DNA from: Lientehia sp934351765 | GTDB taxonomy: Bacteria; Bacillota; Clostridia; Lachnospirales; Lachnospiraceae | Direction: 5' to 3' | DNA length: 64,000 nt | NCBI RefSeq assembly: GCF_052118925.1 | Contig: NZ_JBQKGG010000013.1 | Span: 1-64,000, forward strand | Translations under genes and position numbers: made by a program | Notes under the pieces: generated by a model | Told to the model about the DNA's origin: nothing | What the model saw: only the letters and a program-made list of their open reading frames with translations | Databases searched by the model: none | Shown: one piece after another, positions 40,681 through 47,845 of the stretch | How positions within the stretch are numbered: the stretch's first letter is position 1 | How the letters are laid out: every line of letters begins with the position of its first letter

Positions 40681-41625
40681 TTTCTGTCTCTTTTTCTTTT
40701 CGATTTCTTTCTTCCTCTGGCGTACCAGCTCTGCCTGCTCTTCATTGATCAGCTTCAGCGTCTTTACCACAAAGACTCCGCCGTGCTCCGCCTTTTTAAT
40801 CCGAAGCTTTCCCTTCATGTAGCCATGCTCCGGGCAATATGCCAGGCACAGATAATTCTTTCCGCCGATCATAAACCAGCGGATCTTTTTCCGCAGTCTT
40901 CTTCCGCAGCAGTAGCACTGCGTTGAAGTGATCTCCCGGTCAGCCATGGCCTCCTCCCTGGTGGAAAACACACGGGACACGCTCTTGGCATATCGGTCAA
41001 ACACCAGCGAAAGCTCCTCTTCTTTTTTATCCGGCAGAAGGAAATAGTCCACGGAAATATACTGCTTTACCGCCTCCAGATCCATCTTCTGCATAACACG
41101 GACCGTATAAATCGTATCATCGATGGCCCGATGAAACGGAATGTCCTCCGGGATTCCAAGCTGTTCCACTGCTGTTTTCAGAGAACAGCGGTCTTTCCCA
41201 TCGCTGTAAAGAAGGCTGTAAAGCTTCTGGATATCATAATAAAATGCCAGCTTTGGAAATGGATTTTTCTGATGAAAATGTGAAAGATTGCGCTGAAGCT
41301 CCGTCAGATCCATGGAACCCCAGGTACAGATCAGATAATCGTCGCCGCACCAGTCCAGGAAATCCCGGATCACCGGCTTAAACCCACGGCACTGCTCCAG
41401 CTCCTTCACATCCAGATTCAGGATCTCCTTTGTCTTATAATGAAGCTGACGGTAGACCGCCGGTTTGATAAACTCATGAAACTGTCCGACCTCCTGAAGC
41501 TGCTCATCCAGCTTTACCGCGCCGATCTCTATGATCTCAAAGGGCATATCTCCGCATTTTCCGGCTCTTCCTCTCGGGCTCTGGTTCCACTCCAGATCCA
41601 TCACAATATAATGCAAACAATTCAC
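40678..41625 (-). CDS. DEDDh 3'-5' exonuclease with C-terminal zinc ribbon
   Basis: A 315-aa exonuclease. ExoI starts HYIVMDLEWNQ (D and E), ExoII is in CTWGSMDLTELQRNL and ExoIII in FHRAIDDTIYTVRVM (H and D). This is the RNase T/KapD-like branch, acting on DNA or RNA 3' ends. A C-terminal extension has TQCYCCGRRLRKK and later CLAYCPEHG, a zinc-ribbon-like pair, then a Lys/Arg-rich tail suited to nucleic acid binding. It starts 8 bases after the csoR-like gene, so both lie on one message. Confidence 0.85.
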   Translation of the reverse strand: MNCLHYIVMDLEWNQSPRGRAGKCGDMPFEIIEIGAVKLDEQLQEVGQFHEFIKPAVYRQLHYKTKEILNLDVKELEQCRGFKPVIRDFLDWCGDDYLICTWGSMDLTELQRNLSHFHQKNPFPKLAFYYDIQKLYSLLYSDGKDRCSLKTAVEQLGIPEDIPFHRAIDDTIYTVRVMQKMDLEAVKQYISVDYFLLPDKKEEELSLVFDRYAKSVSRVFSTREEAMADREITSTQCYCCGRRLRKKIRWFMIGGKNYLCLAYCPEHGYMKGKLRIKKAEHGGVFVVKTLKLINEEQAELVRQRKKEIEKKKRQK

Positions 41626-41633
41626 CGCCCAGT

Positions 41634-42164
41634 CTATTTAATAAATCGATCGATAGCCTTTTCCAGCTCGATCAGAACCTCCCGGTCACCCGATTCCACC
41701 GCATCAACAATACAGTGCTCAATGTGATCCTGAAGGATCACCTTTCCGGTGTTGTTAATGGCAGATTTCACCGCCGAAAGCTGGATCAGGACCTCACTGC
41801 AGTCCCTGCCCTCCTCCACCATGCGCTTGATGGATTCCAGATGCCCGATGGCCCTGCTGATCCGGTTCAGCACTGCCTTGGTATTCGTGTGGACATGGGG
41901 ATGGCCGCCGTGCGTATGGATATGGGTATGCTCTGCTTCCTCCTCCTGCTCATGGCTGTGCCCCGTCATCCGCAGAGTCTCCTCCGCATGCACATGTCCG
42001 CCGTCTTCATGAAAATGCACACTGCTGACCCTGGGTGCCGCCTCATCGGAGGCCATAATCTGGCCGTGTGCCATCGGCTCACCATTTCCTCCGGGTCCGT
42101 GACTGTGGCGGATTACCGTTCCGTCTTCCCTGATATGAATATGTGTATTCTGTTCTCCCACCAC
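41634..42164 (-). CDS. CsoR/FrmR-family metal-sensing repressor with His-rich N-terminus
   Basis: A 176-aa protein starting with GTG at 42164 behind GGGAG. The last 83 residues are a normal CsoR/FrmR helical bundle (VLNRISRAIGHLESIKRMVEEGRDCSEVLIQLSAVKSAIN; VILQDHIEHCIVDAV), with the C...HxxxC arrangement used by copper-sensing CsoR. The first 93 residues are an extension holding 18 histidines in HxH pairs (THIH, HSH, HFH, HVH, HTHIHTH, HPHVH), absent from standard 90-aa members. It may store or sense Ni, Zn, Co or Cu. A CsoR-type palindrome is present in the promoter at 44514, 2.4 kb away. Confidence 0.85.
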   Translation of the reverse strand: MVGEQNTHIHIREDGTVIRHSHGPGGNGEPMAHGQIMASDEAAPRVSSVHFHEDGGHVHAEETLRMTGHSHEQEEEAEHTHIHTHGGHPHVHTNTKAVLNRISRAIGHLESIKRMVEEGRDCSEVLIQLSAVKSAINNTGKVILQDHIEHCIVDAVESGDREVLIELEKAIDRFIK

Positions 42165-42490
42165 TCGTTCTCCCGTCTTTTCCTGATCTTCTGTCCGGTG
42201 CCTTCACGGCGCTCCTGCTGTCCGGCTTCCTTACCGAAGCCACAATACGGTCATTTTATCATACTTTATCAGTCCGTACAAGCCCCCGCCCTGCTTCCTG
42301 CTGTTTCTATGAAGCCAGCTCAGTTCCTGACTGTTTCCTGACTTTTTCTGTTTTTACAGGATTTTCTATTTTCCTTTCCCTGTTCTTCTATTATAATGAA
42401 TCTATACGGCGCTTTATCTGGCTTTGGTCATTTCGGTTAAGGCTGCTGTCGGACTCACATACCCGCCAACTATGATAGGAGGATTTTGAC
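42165..42490. other. Intergenic gap between csoR-like and aldo/keto reductase genes
   Basis: The region is divergent and pyrimidine-rich on the plus strand. It holds a TATAAT at 42392-42397 for the reductase, without a good -35, and AGGAGG just before its ATG. I see no CsoR-type C4/G4 palindrome here, no ORF and no structured RNA. Confidence 0.5.
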
Positions 42491-43615
42491 ATGAATAAGA
42501 AAAAACTCGGATTCGGCCTTATGCGGCTCCCTTCTCTTGATCCTAACGACCGTGGCGCCATTGATATTCCCCAGGTCTGTCAGATGGTGGATCTCTTCCT
42601 GGAACGCGGCTTTACTTATTTTGATACTGCCTGGATGTACTGCGCCTTCAAGAGTGAAAACGCAGTCAAGACTGCTTTAGTGGATCGTCATCCCCGCGAC
42701 AGCTTTACCCTGGCCGATAAGCTTCATGCCAGTTTCATTAAAACAAAAGAAGACCGGGATGCGGTCTTCAACGAACAGCGCCGCAAGACAGGCGTGGAGT
42801 ATTTCGATTATTACCTGCTCCATGACTGCGGTTCTGATTTCTATAAAGTCTACAACGAACTGGACTGCTTTACCTGGTTAAAGGAAAAGAAGGAGCAGGG
42901 CCTTGTGAAGAAAATGGGCTTCTCCTTCCATGATACCCCGGAGCTTTTAGACGAGATCCTGACTCTTCATCCAGAAATGGAATTTGTTCAGCTCCAGTTA
43001 AACTATCTTGACTGGGACAGCGCCGGTGTCCAGTCCCATAAGTGCTACGATGTGGCAAAGAAACATGGAAAACCCGTCTTCGTCATGGAACCCGTCAAAG
43101 GCGGCACGCTTGCTCAGGTTCCCGATACGGTGGAGGATCTGTTCCGGGCGTATGATCCCGATGCATCCATTCCTTCCTGGGCGATCCGTTTTGCTGCCAG
43201 TCTGGAAAATGTGGAGATCGTTTTAAGCGGCATGAGCAACGTTGCACAGGTAGACGACAACACCTCCTACATGATGGATCTGAAGCCCTTAAATGAGGAA
43301 GAATACAGACTCATCGACAAGGCAGTAGCAGCCCTCAACGCAAACATCGCGATTCCCTGCACCGGCTGCTCCTACTGTACCGACGGCTGCCCCATGAACA
43401 TTCCGATTCCCAAGTATTTCTCTCTTTACAACGCCGACAAGCAGGAAATCAAGAGCAAATGGTGGACCCCTCAGGGCTCCTACTATAACCGCCTGACCAC
43501 CATCTTCGGCAAAGCAAGCGACTGCATTGCCTGCGGTCAGTGCGAAAGCATCTGTCCTCAGCACCTGCCCATCATCGAAGATATGGAAAAAGTCGCGGCA
43601 TACTTTGAAAAATAA
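42491..43615 (+). CDS. Aldo/keto reductase with C-terminal 4Fe-4S domain
   Basis: A 374-aa NADPH-type oxidoreductase of the anaerobe-specific branch. The barrel shows GLMRLP, the catalytic D and Y in FDTAWMYCAFKSE, K in TLADKLHAS and H in YYLLHDCGSD. The C-terminal 80 residues carry two ferredoxin-like motifs: PCTGCSYCTDGCPMNIPIP and DCIACGQCESICPQHLP, indicating up to two [4Fe-4S] clusters that could pass electrons to or from ferredoxin. The substrate is unknown. It is a single-gene unit with AGGAGG and a strong terminator. Confidence 0.92.
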   Translation: MNKKKLGFGLMRLPSLDPNDRGAIDIPQVCQMVDLFLERGFTYFDTAWMYCAFKSENAVKTALVDRHPRDSFTLADKLHASFIKTKEDRDAVFNEQRRKTGVEYFDYYLLHDCGSDFYKVYNELDCFTWLKEKKEQGLVKKMGFSFHDTPELLDEILTLHPEMEFVQLQLNYLDWDSAGVQSHKCYDVAKKHGKPVFVMEPVKGGTLAQVPDTVEDLFRAYDPDASIPSWAIRFAASLENVEIVLSGMSNVAQVDDNTSYMMDLKPLNEEEYRLIDKAVAALNANIAIPCTGCSYCTDGCPMNIPIPKYFSLYNADKQEIKSKWWTPQGSYYNRLTTIFGKASDCIACGQCESICPQHLPIIEDMEKVAAYFEK

Positions 43616-43636
43616 GTTAAGCACGCAGAAAAAGGT

Positions 43637-43686
43637 AGAAACAGCCATCGGCAAATGCATTTGCCAGTGGCTGTTTCTGACTTTTT
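43637..43686 (+). terminator. Terminator after the aldo/keto reductase gene
   Basis: AGAAACAGCCA (43637-43647) pairs with TGGCTGTTTCT (43668-43678); an inner GGCAAATG/CATTTGCC stem extends it; five Ts follow. Confidence 0.88.
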
Positions 43687-43785
43687 GTATGGGCGGAACG
43701 CCCATACAGCCTCAGACAAAGGATCGCGCGCTTCTGCGCGCGAGACGACAGCCTGCATATGCAGGATGGTCTGTGGCCTGCGAGC
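43687..43785. repeat. Structured dispersed repeat, copy 2
   Basis: A GTATGGGCG/CGCCCATAC hairpin (43687-43707, loop GAA) is followed by GCCTCAG (43709-43715), a GCGCG/CGCGC stem (43727-43742), a CCTGCATATGCAGG palindrome (43752-43765) and CTGTGGC (43771-43777). It shares layout and core sequence with the copy at 35834, but arms differ in a compensating way. Confidence 0.65.
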
Positions 43786-43814
43786 TTACATTTATAAATC
43801 AACCTTATATCAAT

Positions 43815-43857
43815 ACGCGGAACGCCCATACAGCCTCAGACAGAGGATCGCGCGCCT
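43815..43857. repeat. Structured dispersed repeat, truncated copy 3
   Basis: ACGCGGAACGCCCATACAGC and the following CTCAGACAGAGGATCGCGCG match the first half of copy 2; the left hairpin arm is damaged and the 3' half is lost where the Nudix gene begins. It looks like a partial duplication. Confidence 0.6.
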
Positions 43858-44412
43858 CTATTTCAGTTTCTCATTCAATTTCTTATAGATCCGCTCCCGA
43901 ATCCATGGCTCGCTGGAGCGTTTCACCGCTTCTTCCAGGGAAAACCATGCCACACGGCTGTTTTCATCCGGTTTATTGTGCACCGGAAGCGCCGGATCCG
44001 CCTCCAGCAGATATGTAACATTCAGATGCAGATGCGAAGACACATAGCTTCCATGCTTTTCGTGGCCGTTAACGGTCAGGATCTCCACCGAATAGATTTC
44101 CTCCGACACCGGTTTCACTTCTGTAAGTCCGCTTTCTTCCATGACCTCCCTCATAGCTGTTTTCAGCAGATCCCGCTCCCCATCTGCATGACCACCCAGC
44201 CAGGCCCAGGAATCATACAGGTTATGGTAGGCCATAAGAACCTGTTTCCGATCCGGGCTCACCACCCAGCCGGATGCCGTAACATGGGCGGCAGTATTCT
44301 CTCTCGTATATAACGCTTCTCCCCGCGCCAGCCGGGCCAGGATTTCCTCCTGATCCCGCGCTTCCTGCTCATTCCAGGGACAAAATTTTTCAAGTGCCTT
44401 CTCCAGCTCCAT
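43858..44412 (-). CDS. Nudix hydrolase
   Basis: A 184-aa hydrolase with a Nudix box GHADGERDLLKTAMREVMEESGL (G-x5-E-x7-REVMEESG), in the right place after WLGG. It cleaves a nucleoside diphosphate linked to another group; the substrate is not predictable. The N-terminal helical part (MELEKALEKFCPWNEQEARDQ) is typical of a subfamily in Clostridia. The stop codon abuts a truncated repeat copy. Confidence 0.9.
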   Translation of the reverse strand: MELEKALEKFCPWNEQEARDQEEILARLARGEALYTRENTAAHVTASGWVVSPDRKQVLMAYHNLYDSWAWLGGHADGERDLLKTAMREVMEESGLTEVKPVSEEIYSVEILTVNGHEKHGSYVSSHLHLNVTYLLEADPALPVHNKPDENSRVAWFSLEEAVKRSSEPWIRERIYKKLNEKLK

Positions 44413-44513
44413 CCGTTATCCTCTTTTTCGTCATTTTTCTTATCAGTCTACCACTCTTTCCGACGGTCTGCAAGAGACCGGCCGGAAACATACTGCCGGC
44501 TGTAAATCTCCCC

Positions 44514-44542
44514 TTGACGCTCATGCCCCACTGGGGTATGAT
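44514..44542 (+). promoter_or_regulatory. Sigma-A promoter with CsoR/CstR-type operator in the spacer
   Basis: TTGACG (44514-44519), a 17-base spacer and TATGAT (44537-44542). The spacer and -10 contain CATGCCCCACTGGGGTATG (44522-44540), a dyad of C4 and G4 flanked by CAT/ATG. CsoR-family repressors recognise such C/G-tract dyads with AT-rich ends. A CsoR-family gene lies 2.4 kb away. Confidence 0.65.
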
Positions 44543-44565
44543 GAAGAAAAGGAGGTGCTGTATTC

Positions 44566-44760
44566 ATGAAGGTAACGTTGAATCCCGATGCTGAGATCGT
44601 ACGGACCGTAAAAGAAGGGCTCAAACGGACCGGCGGATACTGTCCCTGCCGGCTGGAACGAACGGAGGACAACAAGTGTATGTGCAGGGAGTTCCGGGAA
44701 CAGATCAAAGATCCGGACTTTAAGGGATTTTGTCACTGTATGCTCTATTATAAAGGCTGA
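44566..44760 (+). CDS. Minimal ferredoxin-thioredoxin reductase-like catalytic protein
   Basis: A 64-aa protein with the cysteine pattern of the catalytic subunit of ferredoxin-thioredoxin reductase: YCPCRL, KCMCRE and FCHCML. Together these supply ligands for a [4Fe-4S] cluster and an adjacent redox disulphide. It is shorter than plant and cyanobacterial subunits, and the spacing between motifs is altered. No variable (alpha) subunit is nearby. It is followed after 38 bases by thioredoxin, its likely electron acceptor, with electrons presumably from ferredoxin. AAAGGAGG precedes the ATG. Confidence 0.85.
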   Translation: MKVTLNPDAEIVRTVKEGLKRTGGYCPCRLERTEDNKCMCREFREQIKDPDFKGFCHCMLYYKG

Positions 44761-44798
44761 CGAGGAACCTCTGCCGACTTTATGAAAGGATGATTATC

Positions 44799-45107
44799 AT
44801 GTCTGAAATTACACTTACCGAACTGAATTTTGAGAAAGAAGTACTGCAGTCGGATCTGCCGGTCCTGGTAGACTTCTGGGCAGACTGGTGCGGCCCCTGT
44901 AAAATGCTGGCGCCGACCGTTGCGGAGATCGCCGACGAGTATCAGGGAAAGGTAAAGGTTGGAAAAGTGAATGTTGATGAACAGATGGGACTTGCCATGA
45001 AGTATCATGTTGTCAGCATTCCCACCGTAATCTGCTTCAAGAACGGTGAGCCCGCCGGAAAAACAATCGGATTCTGCTCAAAAGAAGAACTGACTGCTCT
45101 GATCTGA
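44799..45107 (+). CDS. Thioredoxin
   Basis: A 102-aa thioredoxin with the active site DFWADWCGPCKMLAPT, cis-proline loop VVSIPTVICFKNGEP and normal length. The ATG at 44799 is preferred (AAAGGA 8 bases upstream) to one 3 codons earlier. It shares the transcript with the FTR-like gene and probably receives electrons from it instead of from an NADPH thioredoxin reductase; none is encoded here. Confidence 0.94.
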   Translation: MSEITLTELNFEKEVLQSDLPVLVDFWADWCGPCKMLAPTVAEIADEYQGKVKVGKVNVDEQMGLAMKYHVVSIPTVICFKNGEPAGKTIGFCSKEELTALI

Positions 45108-45170
45108 CAGAACGGGACGCATCCCAGCCAGCTTTTATAGGATTTCGATTTCACAATGCCCTTTATGCTT

Positions 45171-45198
45171 GTTTCACAGGACACACTTTCCTATGAAC
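45171..45198. repeat. Short palindromic repeat, copy A
   Basis: TTTCACAGGACACACTTTCC followed by TATGAA is an imperfect inverted repeat (TTCA.AGGA / TCCTATGAA). A nearly identical sequence occurs at 55009-55033, also in a terminator region. Confidence 0.5.
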
Positions 45199-45204
45199 CC
45201 AGAA

Positions 45205-45239
45205 AGGTGCGATTCCATTTCCGGAACCGCACCTCTTTT
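45205..45239 (+). terminator. Terminator after thioredoxin
   Basis: AGGTGCGATTCC (45205-45216) pairs with GGAACCGCACCT (45223-45234), one mismatch; a T-run follows. Confidence 0.82.
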
Positions 45240-45259
45240 GTTTTCCTTGAATCCCCGGC

Positions 45260-47335
45260 CTAATCCAGAAGATTCGTCATGCTCCGCAGGCTGACGCCCA
45301 GGGTAGACGCATTATGTAATAATGCCGATGTGGCCGGCTGTAACACTCCGACTGCACCAAGACCAATCAGAGCGCCGTTGAAGCCGATGACAAACCGGTA
45401 ATTGGAATGGATTCGCTTCATCAGTGCATCCGATAATTTCCGAAGATTTACCAGCTCAAACAGATCGTCTGCCGCGATGGTCACGTCGGCAATTTCTCTG
45501 GCGATGGCCGCACCGCTGTTGACCGCAATTCCTACATCTGCCGCAGAAAGCGCCGGAGAATCGTTAATGCCGTCGCCAAGCATAATGACCGCATGACCGG
45601 CCTTCCGTTCTGCCTCCACGAAGTTTGCCTTGTCCTCAGGCAGTACCTCGGAACGATACTCATCCACACCGACCTGTGCGGCAATGGCTGCTGCCGTCCG
45701 CTCGCTGTCGCCGGTGAGCATAACTGTCTTTTTGATTCCAAGAGCCTTCAGTGCCTTTACGGCGTCTGCCGCCTCTTCCCGGAGAGGATCCGCGATACAG
45801 ATGACTGCCGCCAGTTCTCCGGCAATGGCAAGATACAGATGGCTGTACTGCACCGGAAGACTGTCAAAGGCCTCCTGCTCCTCCGGCTTGATCACACAGC
45901 CCTCATCCTCGAATACAAAATGATGACTTCCGATGATGACCTTTTTCCCGCCAACCGTACTGGCGATCCCATGGGCCACCAGATACTGAACCTGGGAATG
46001 CATCTCTTCATGGGCAAGTCCGCGCTCTTTTGCCGCCTGTACCACCGCATTGGCCATGGAATGAGGGAAATGCTCCTCCAGGCAGGCTGCCAGACGCAGC
46101 ATATCATCTTCTTTCCGTCCGCCAAAGGTCACGATCTTCGCCACGACAGGACTTGCATACGTCAGAGTTCCTGTCTTATCGAACACGATGGTGTCTGCCT
46201 TTGCCAGCGCTTCCATATATTTCCCACCTTTAACCGTGGCATGGCAGGTGCTTGCCTCACGCATCGCCGAGAGCACCGCCAGCGGCATGGACAGCTTCAG
46301 CGCACAGGAAAAATCGACCATGAGCACAGAAAGCGCCCTTGTCACATTTCTCGTCATCAGATATACCAGTCCGCTGCCCACAAGGGTATAAGGAACCAGC
46401 TTGTCCGCCAGGCTGGACGCCTGGTTTTCCACTGCGGATTTCAGCCGCTCCGACTGCTCGATCATGGTAACGATCTTATCATACCGTCCGGTTCCGGACT
46501 GCTTCGTTACCCGGAGAACCCATTCGCCCTCCTCAATGACGGTTCCTGCATAAACAGCAGAGCCGGGACGCTTTGCAACCGGAATGGATTCCCCGGTTAA
46601 GGACGCCTGATTTACCATGGCCTCACCCTCGGTCACAACACCATCCAGCGGGATCATGCCGCCAACCCGGACGCAGACCTCATCGCCCGCCTGAATCCTG
46701 GAGATCGGTGTCAGAACCTCTTCGTCTCCGGTCTTTAACCATACCCGGTCGATGTTCAGAGACATACACCGTGCCAGATCATCCATGGACTTCTTCCTGG
46801 TCCATTCCTCCAGAAGCTCACCCAGCCGCAGAAGGAACATAACCGAGCCGGCCGTTCCGAAGTCCTGGCGAACCAGAGAAATTCCGATGGAAACACCGTC
46901 CAGCAGCTCCACCTTCATCCGACGCTTTGCTACGCATCTGGCCGCACGCCATACATAGGGAATTCCGCAGCATACCGTATAAATGGCATTTAACGGAGCC
47001 GGAAGATACAGACGTCTTAAAAACTTGAACGCCGTCATGCTGACCAGCTTTTCCTGATAGGTTCTGTTCAGCTCCCGGCTGCTGTGGATCGGCATCAGAG
47101 CATCCATGCCCTTTGCCTGATAGGAAAACCGGCTGATGGCCGTGATCAGTTCATTCCGGTCGCTCTGATAACAGATCACGGCACAGCAGGTCCGTTCATG
47201 AACGGTGGCCTGAGACACGCCCTTTAACTGCCCCAGCCATGCCTCAAACAGATCGGCCTGCTCCAGCGTCATCCGTTTCTGTACCGCGCGGATACGGATC
47301 CGCCCGCGGCTTTCATGTTCAATCTGAAATTTCAT
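45260..47335 (-). CDS. P1B-type ATPase of the CtpC-like group, with SCA in place of CPC
   Basis: A 691-aa ATPase. The N-terminal domain is HMA-like but lacks CxxC (RGRIRIRAVQKRMTLEQADLFEAWL). Actuator ASLTGESIPVAK, phosphorylation site VFDKTGTLTYASP, HFPHSMANA and LGDGINDSPALSAADVG are intact. In the membrane helix the usual CPC is replaced by DFSCALKLSMPL (S343-C344-A345), so ion choice differs from ordinary Zn/Cd or Cu pumps. Members next to small DUF1490/DUF6110 proteins include the mycobacterial CtpC exporter (Mn/Zn). The upstream 111-aa gene overlaps it as ATGA, so the two are translationally coupled. Confidence 0.88.
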   Translation of the reverse strand: MKFQIEHESRGRIRIRAVQKRMTLEQADLFEAWLGQLKGVSQATVHERTCCAVICYQSDRNELITAISRFSYQAKGMDALMPIHSSRELNRTYQEKLVSMTAFKFLRRLYLPAPLNAIYTVCCGIPYVWRAARCVAKRRMKVELLDGVSIGISLVRQDFGTAGSVMFLLRLGELLEEWTRKKSMDDLARCMSLNIDRVWLKTGDEEVLTPISRIQAGDEVCVRVGGMIPLDGVVTEGEAMVNQASLTGESIPVAKRPGSAVYAGTVIEEGEWVLRVTKQSGTGRYDKIVTMIEQSERLKSAVENQASSLADKLVPYTLVGSGLVYLMTRNVTRALSVLMVDFSCALKLSMPLAVLSAMREASTCHATVKGGKYMEALAKADTIVFDKTGTLTYASPVVAKIVTFGGRKEDDMLRLAACLEEHFPHSMANAVVQAAKERGLAHEEMHSQVQYLVAHGIASTVGGKKVIIGSHHFVFEDEGCVIKPEEQEAFDSLPVQYSHLYLAIAGELAAVICIADPLREEAADAVKALKALGIKKTVMLTGDSERTAAAIAAQVGVDEYRSEVLPEDKANFVEAERKAGHAVIMLGDGINDSPALSAADVGIAVNSGAAIAREIADVTIAADDLFELVNLRKLSDALMKRIHSNYRFVIGFNGALIGLGAVGVLQPATSALLHNASTLGVSLRSMTNLLD

Positions 47336-47667
47336 AATTCTTCTGCTGCTTCTTCCTTTTCATCACATGCGCAGGACTCTTCGCACTTGCCTTCATCCTC
47401 ACATCCACATTCTTCCGAAGCATCTTCAACGGTCTCTGCTGCAGCGGCGCGGTTCTCATTGATCTCCTTTGCATCTGCCAGAATATCTCCCGCGTTCTCC
47501 TGTACCGTTGTCACAGTGCTCATTACACTGTCTTTCATCCGAAGGACGGCAGCTGTTATGTTCGTGTATACTTTCTTTGCGTCCTTGCTGGATAAGAGCT
47601 TGATTCCTGCACTCCCGAATAAAGTGCCGCCTACAAACAACGCTAATTTCTTATAATCTTTTGCCAT
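47332..47667 (-). CDS. PacL-like (DUF6110/DUF1490-type) small membrane metallochaperone
   Basis: A 111-aa protein with a glycine-zipper membrane segment (LALFVGGTLFGSAGIKLL), a long amphipathic helix (SSKDAKKVYTNITAAVLRMKDSVMSTVTTVQENAGDILADAKEIN) and an acidic tail with five cysteines (EECGCEDEGK, CEESCACDEK). Architecture and gene order match PacL1 (Rv3269) beside CtpC (Rv3270) in Mycobacterium tuberculosis, where PacL scaffolds the ATPase and binds zinc through an Asp/His tail. Here cysteines replace histidines. AAAGGAGG precedes the start. Confidence 0.8.
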   Translation of the reverse strand: MAKDYKKLALFVGGTLFGSAGIKLLSSKDAKKVYTNITAAVLRMKDSVMSTVTTVQENAGDILADAKEINENRAAAAETVEDASEECGCEDEGKCEESCACDEKEEAAEEL

Positions 47668-47696
47668 GATACAATTCCTCCTTTGAATAACCGCAT

Positions 47697-47724
47697 ATTA
47701 TATCCTGAAACCCCGTCTTGTCAA
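47697..47724 (-). promoter_or_regulatory. Sigma-A promoter of the PacL-like/ATPase operon
   Basis: Minus strand: perfect TTGACA (47724-47719), a 16-base spacer and perfect TATAAT (47702-47697), about 30 bases before the start codon. The consensus quality implies strong basal transcription; I see no dyad in the spacer. Confidence 0.75.
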
Positions 47725-47801
47725 GCGCAACCTTCCTTCCTGATATTTTTTTCATTTAGCCCGTCATAAAATTCTCTCTTCCCCTCCACCGTTTTTTTCT
47801 G

Positions 47802-47819
47802 TATAATGGTCTGTACCAT
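47802..47819 (+). promoter_or_regulatory. TetR promoter -10 with palindromic operator
   Basis: TATAAT (47802-47807) overlaps ATGGTCTGTACCAT (47806-47819), a perfect ATGGT/ACCAT dyad at the transcription start, ideally placed for autorepression by the TetR protein. Confidence 0.5.
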
Positions 47820-47845
47820 CTTGCAGTTATGACCGGAGGAATTTT

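Noticed and set aside
43527..44018. Open frame between aldo/keto reductase and Nudix genes
   Set aside because: It overlaps the reductase end, a terminator and two repeat copies, and runs antisense to the Nudix gene.
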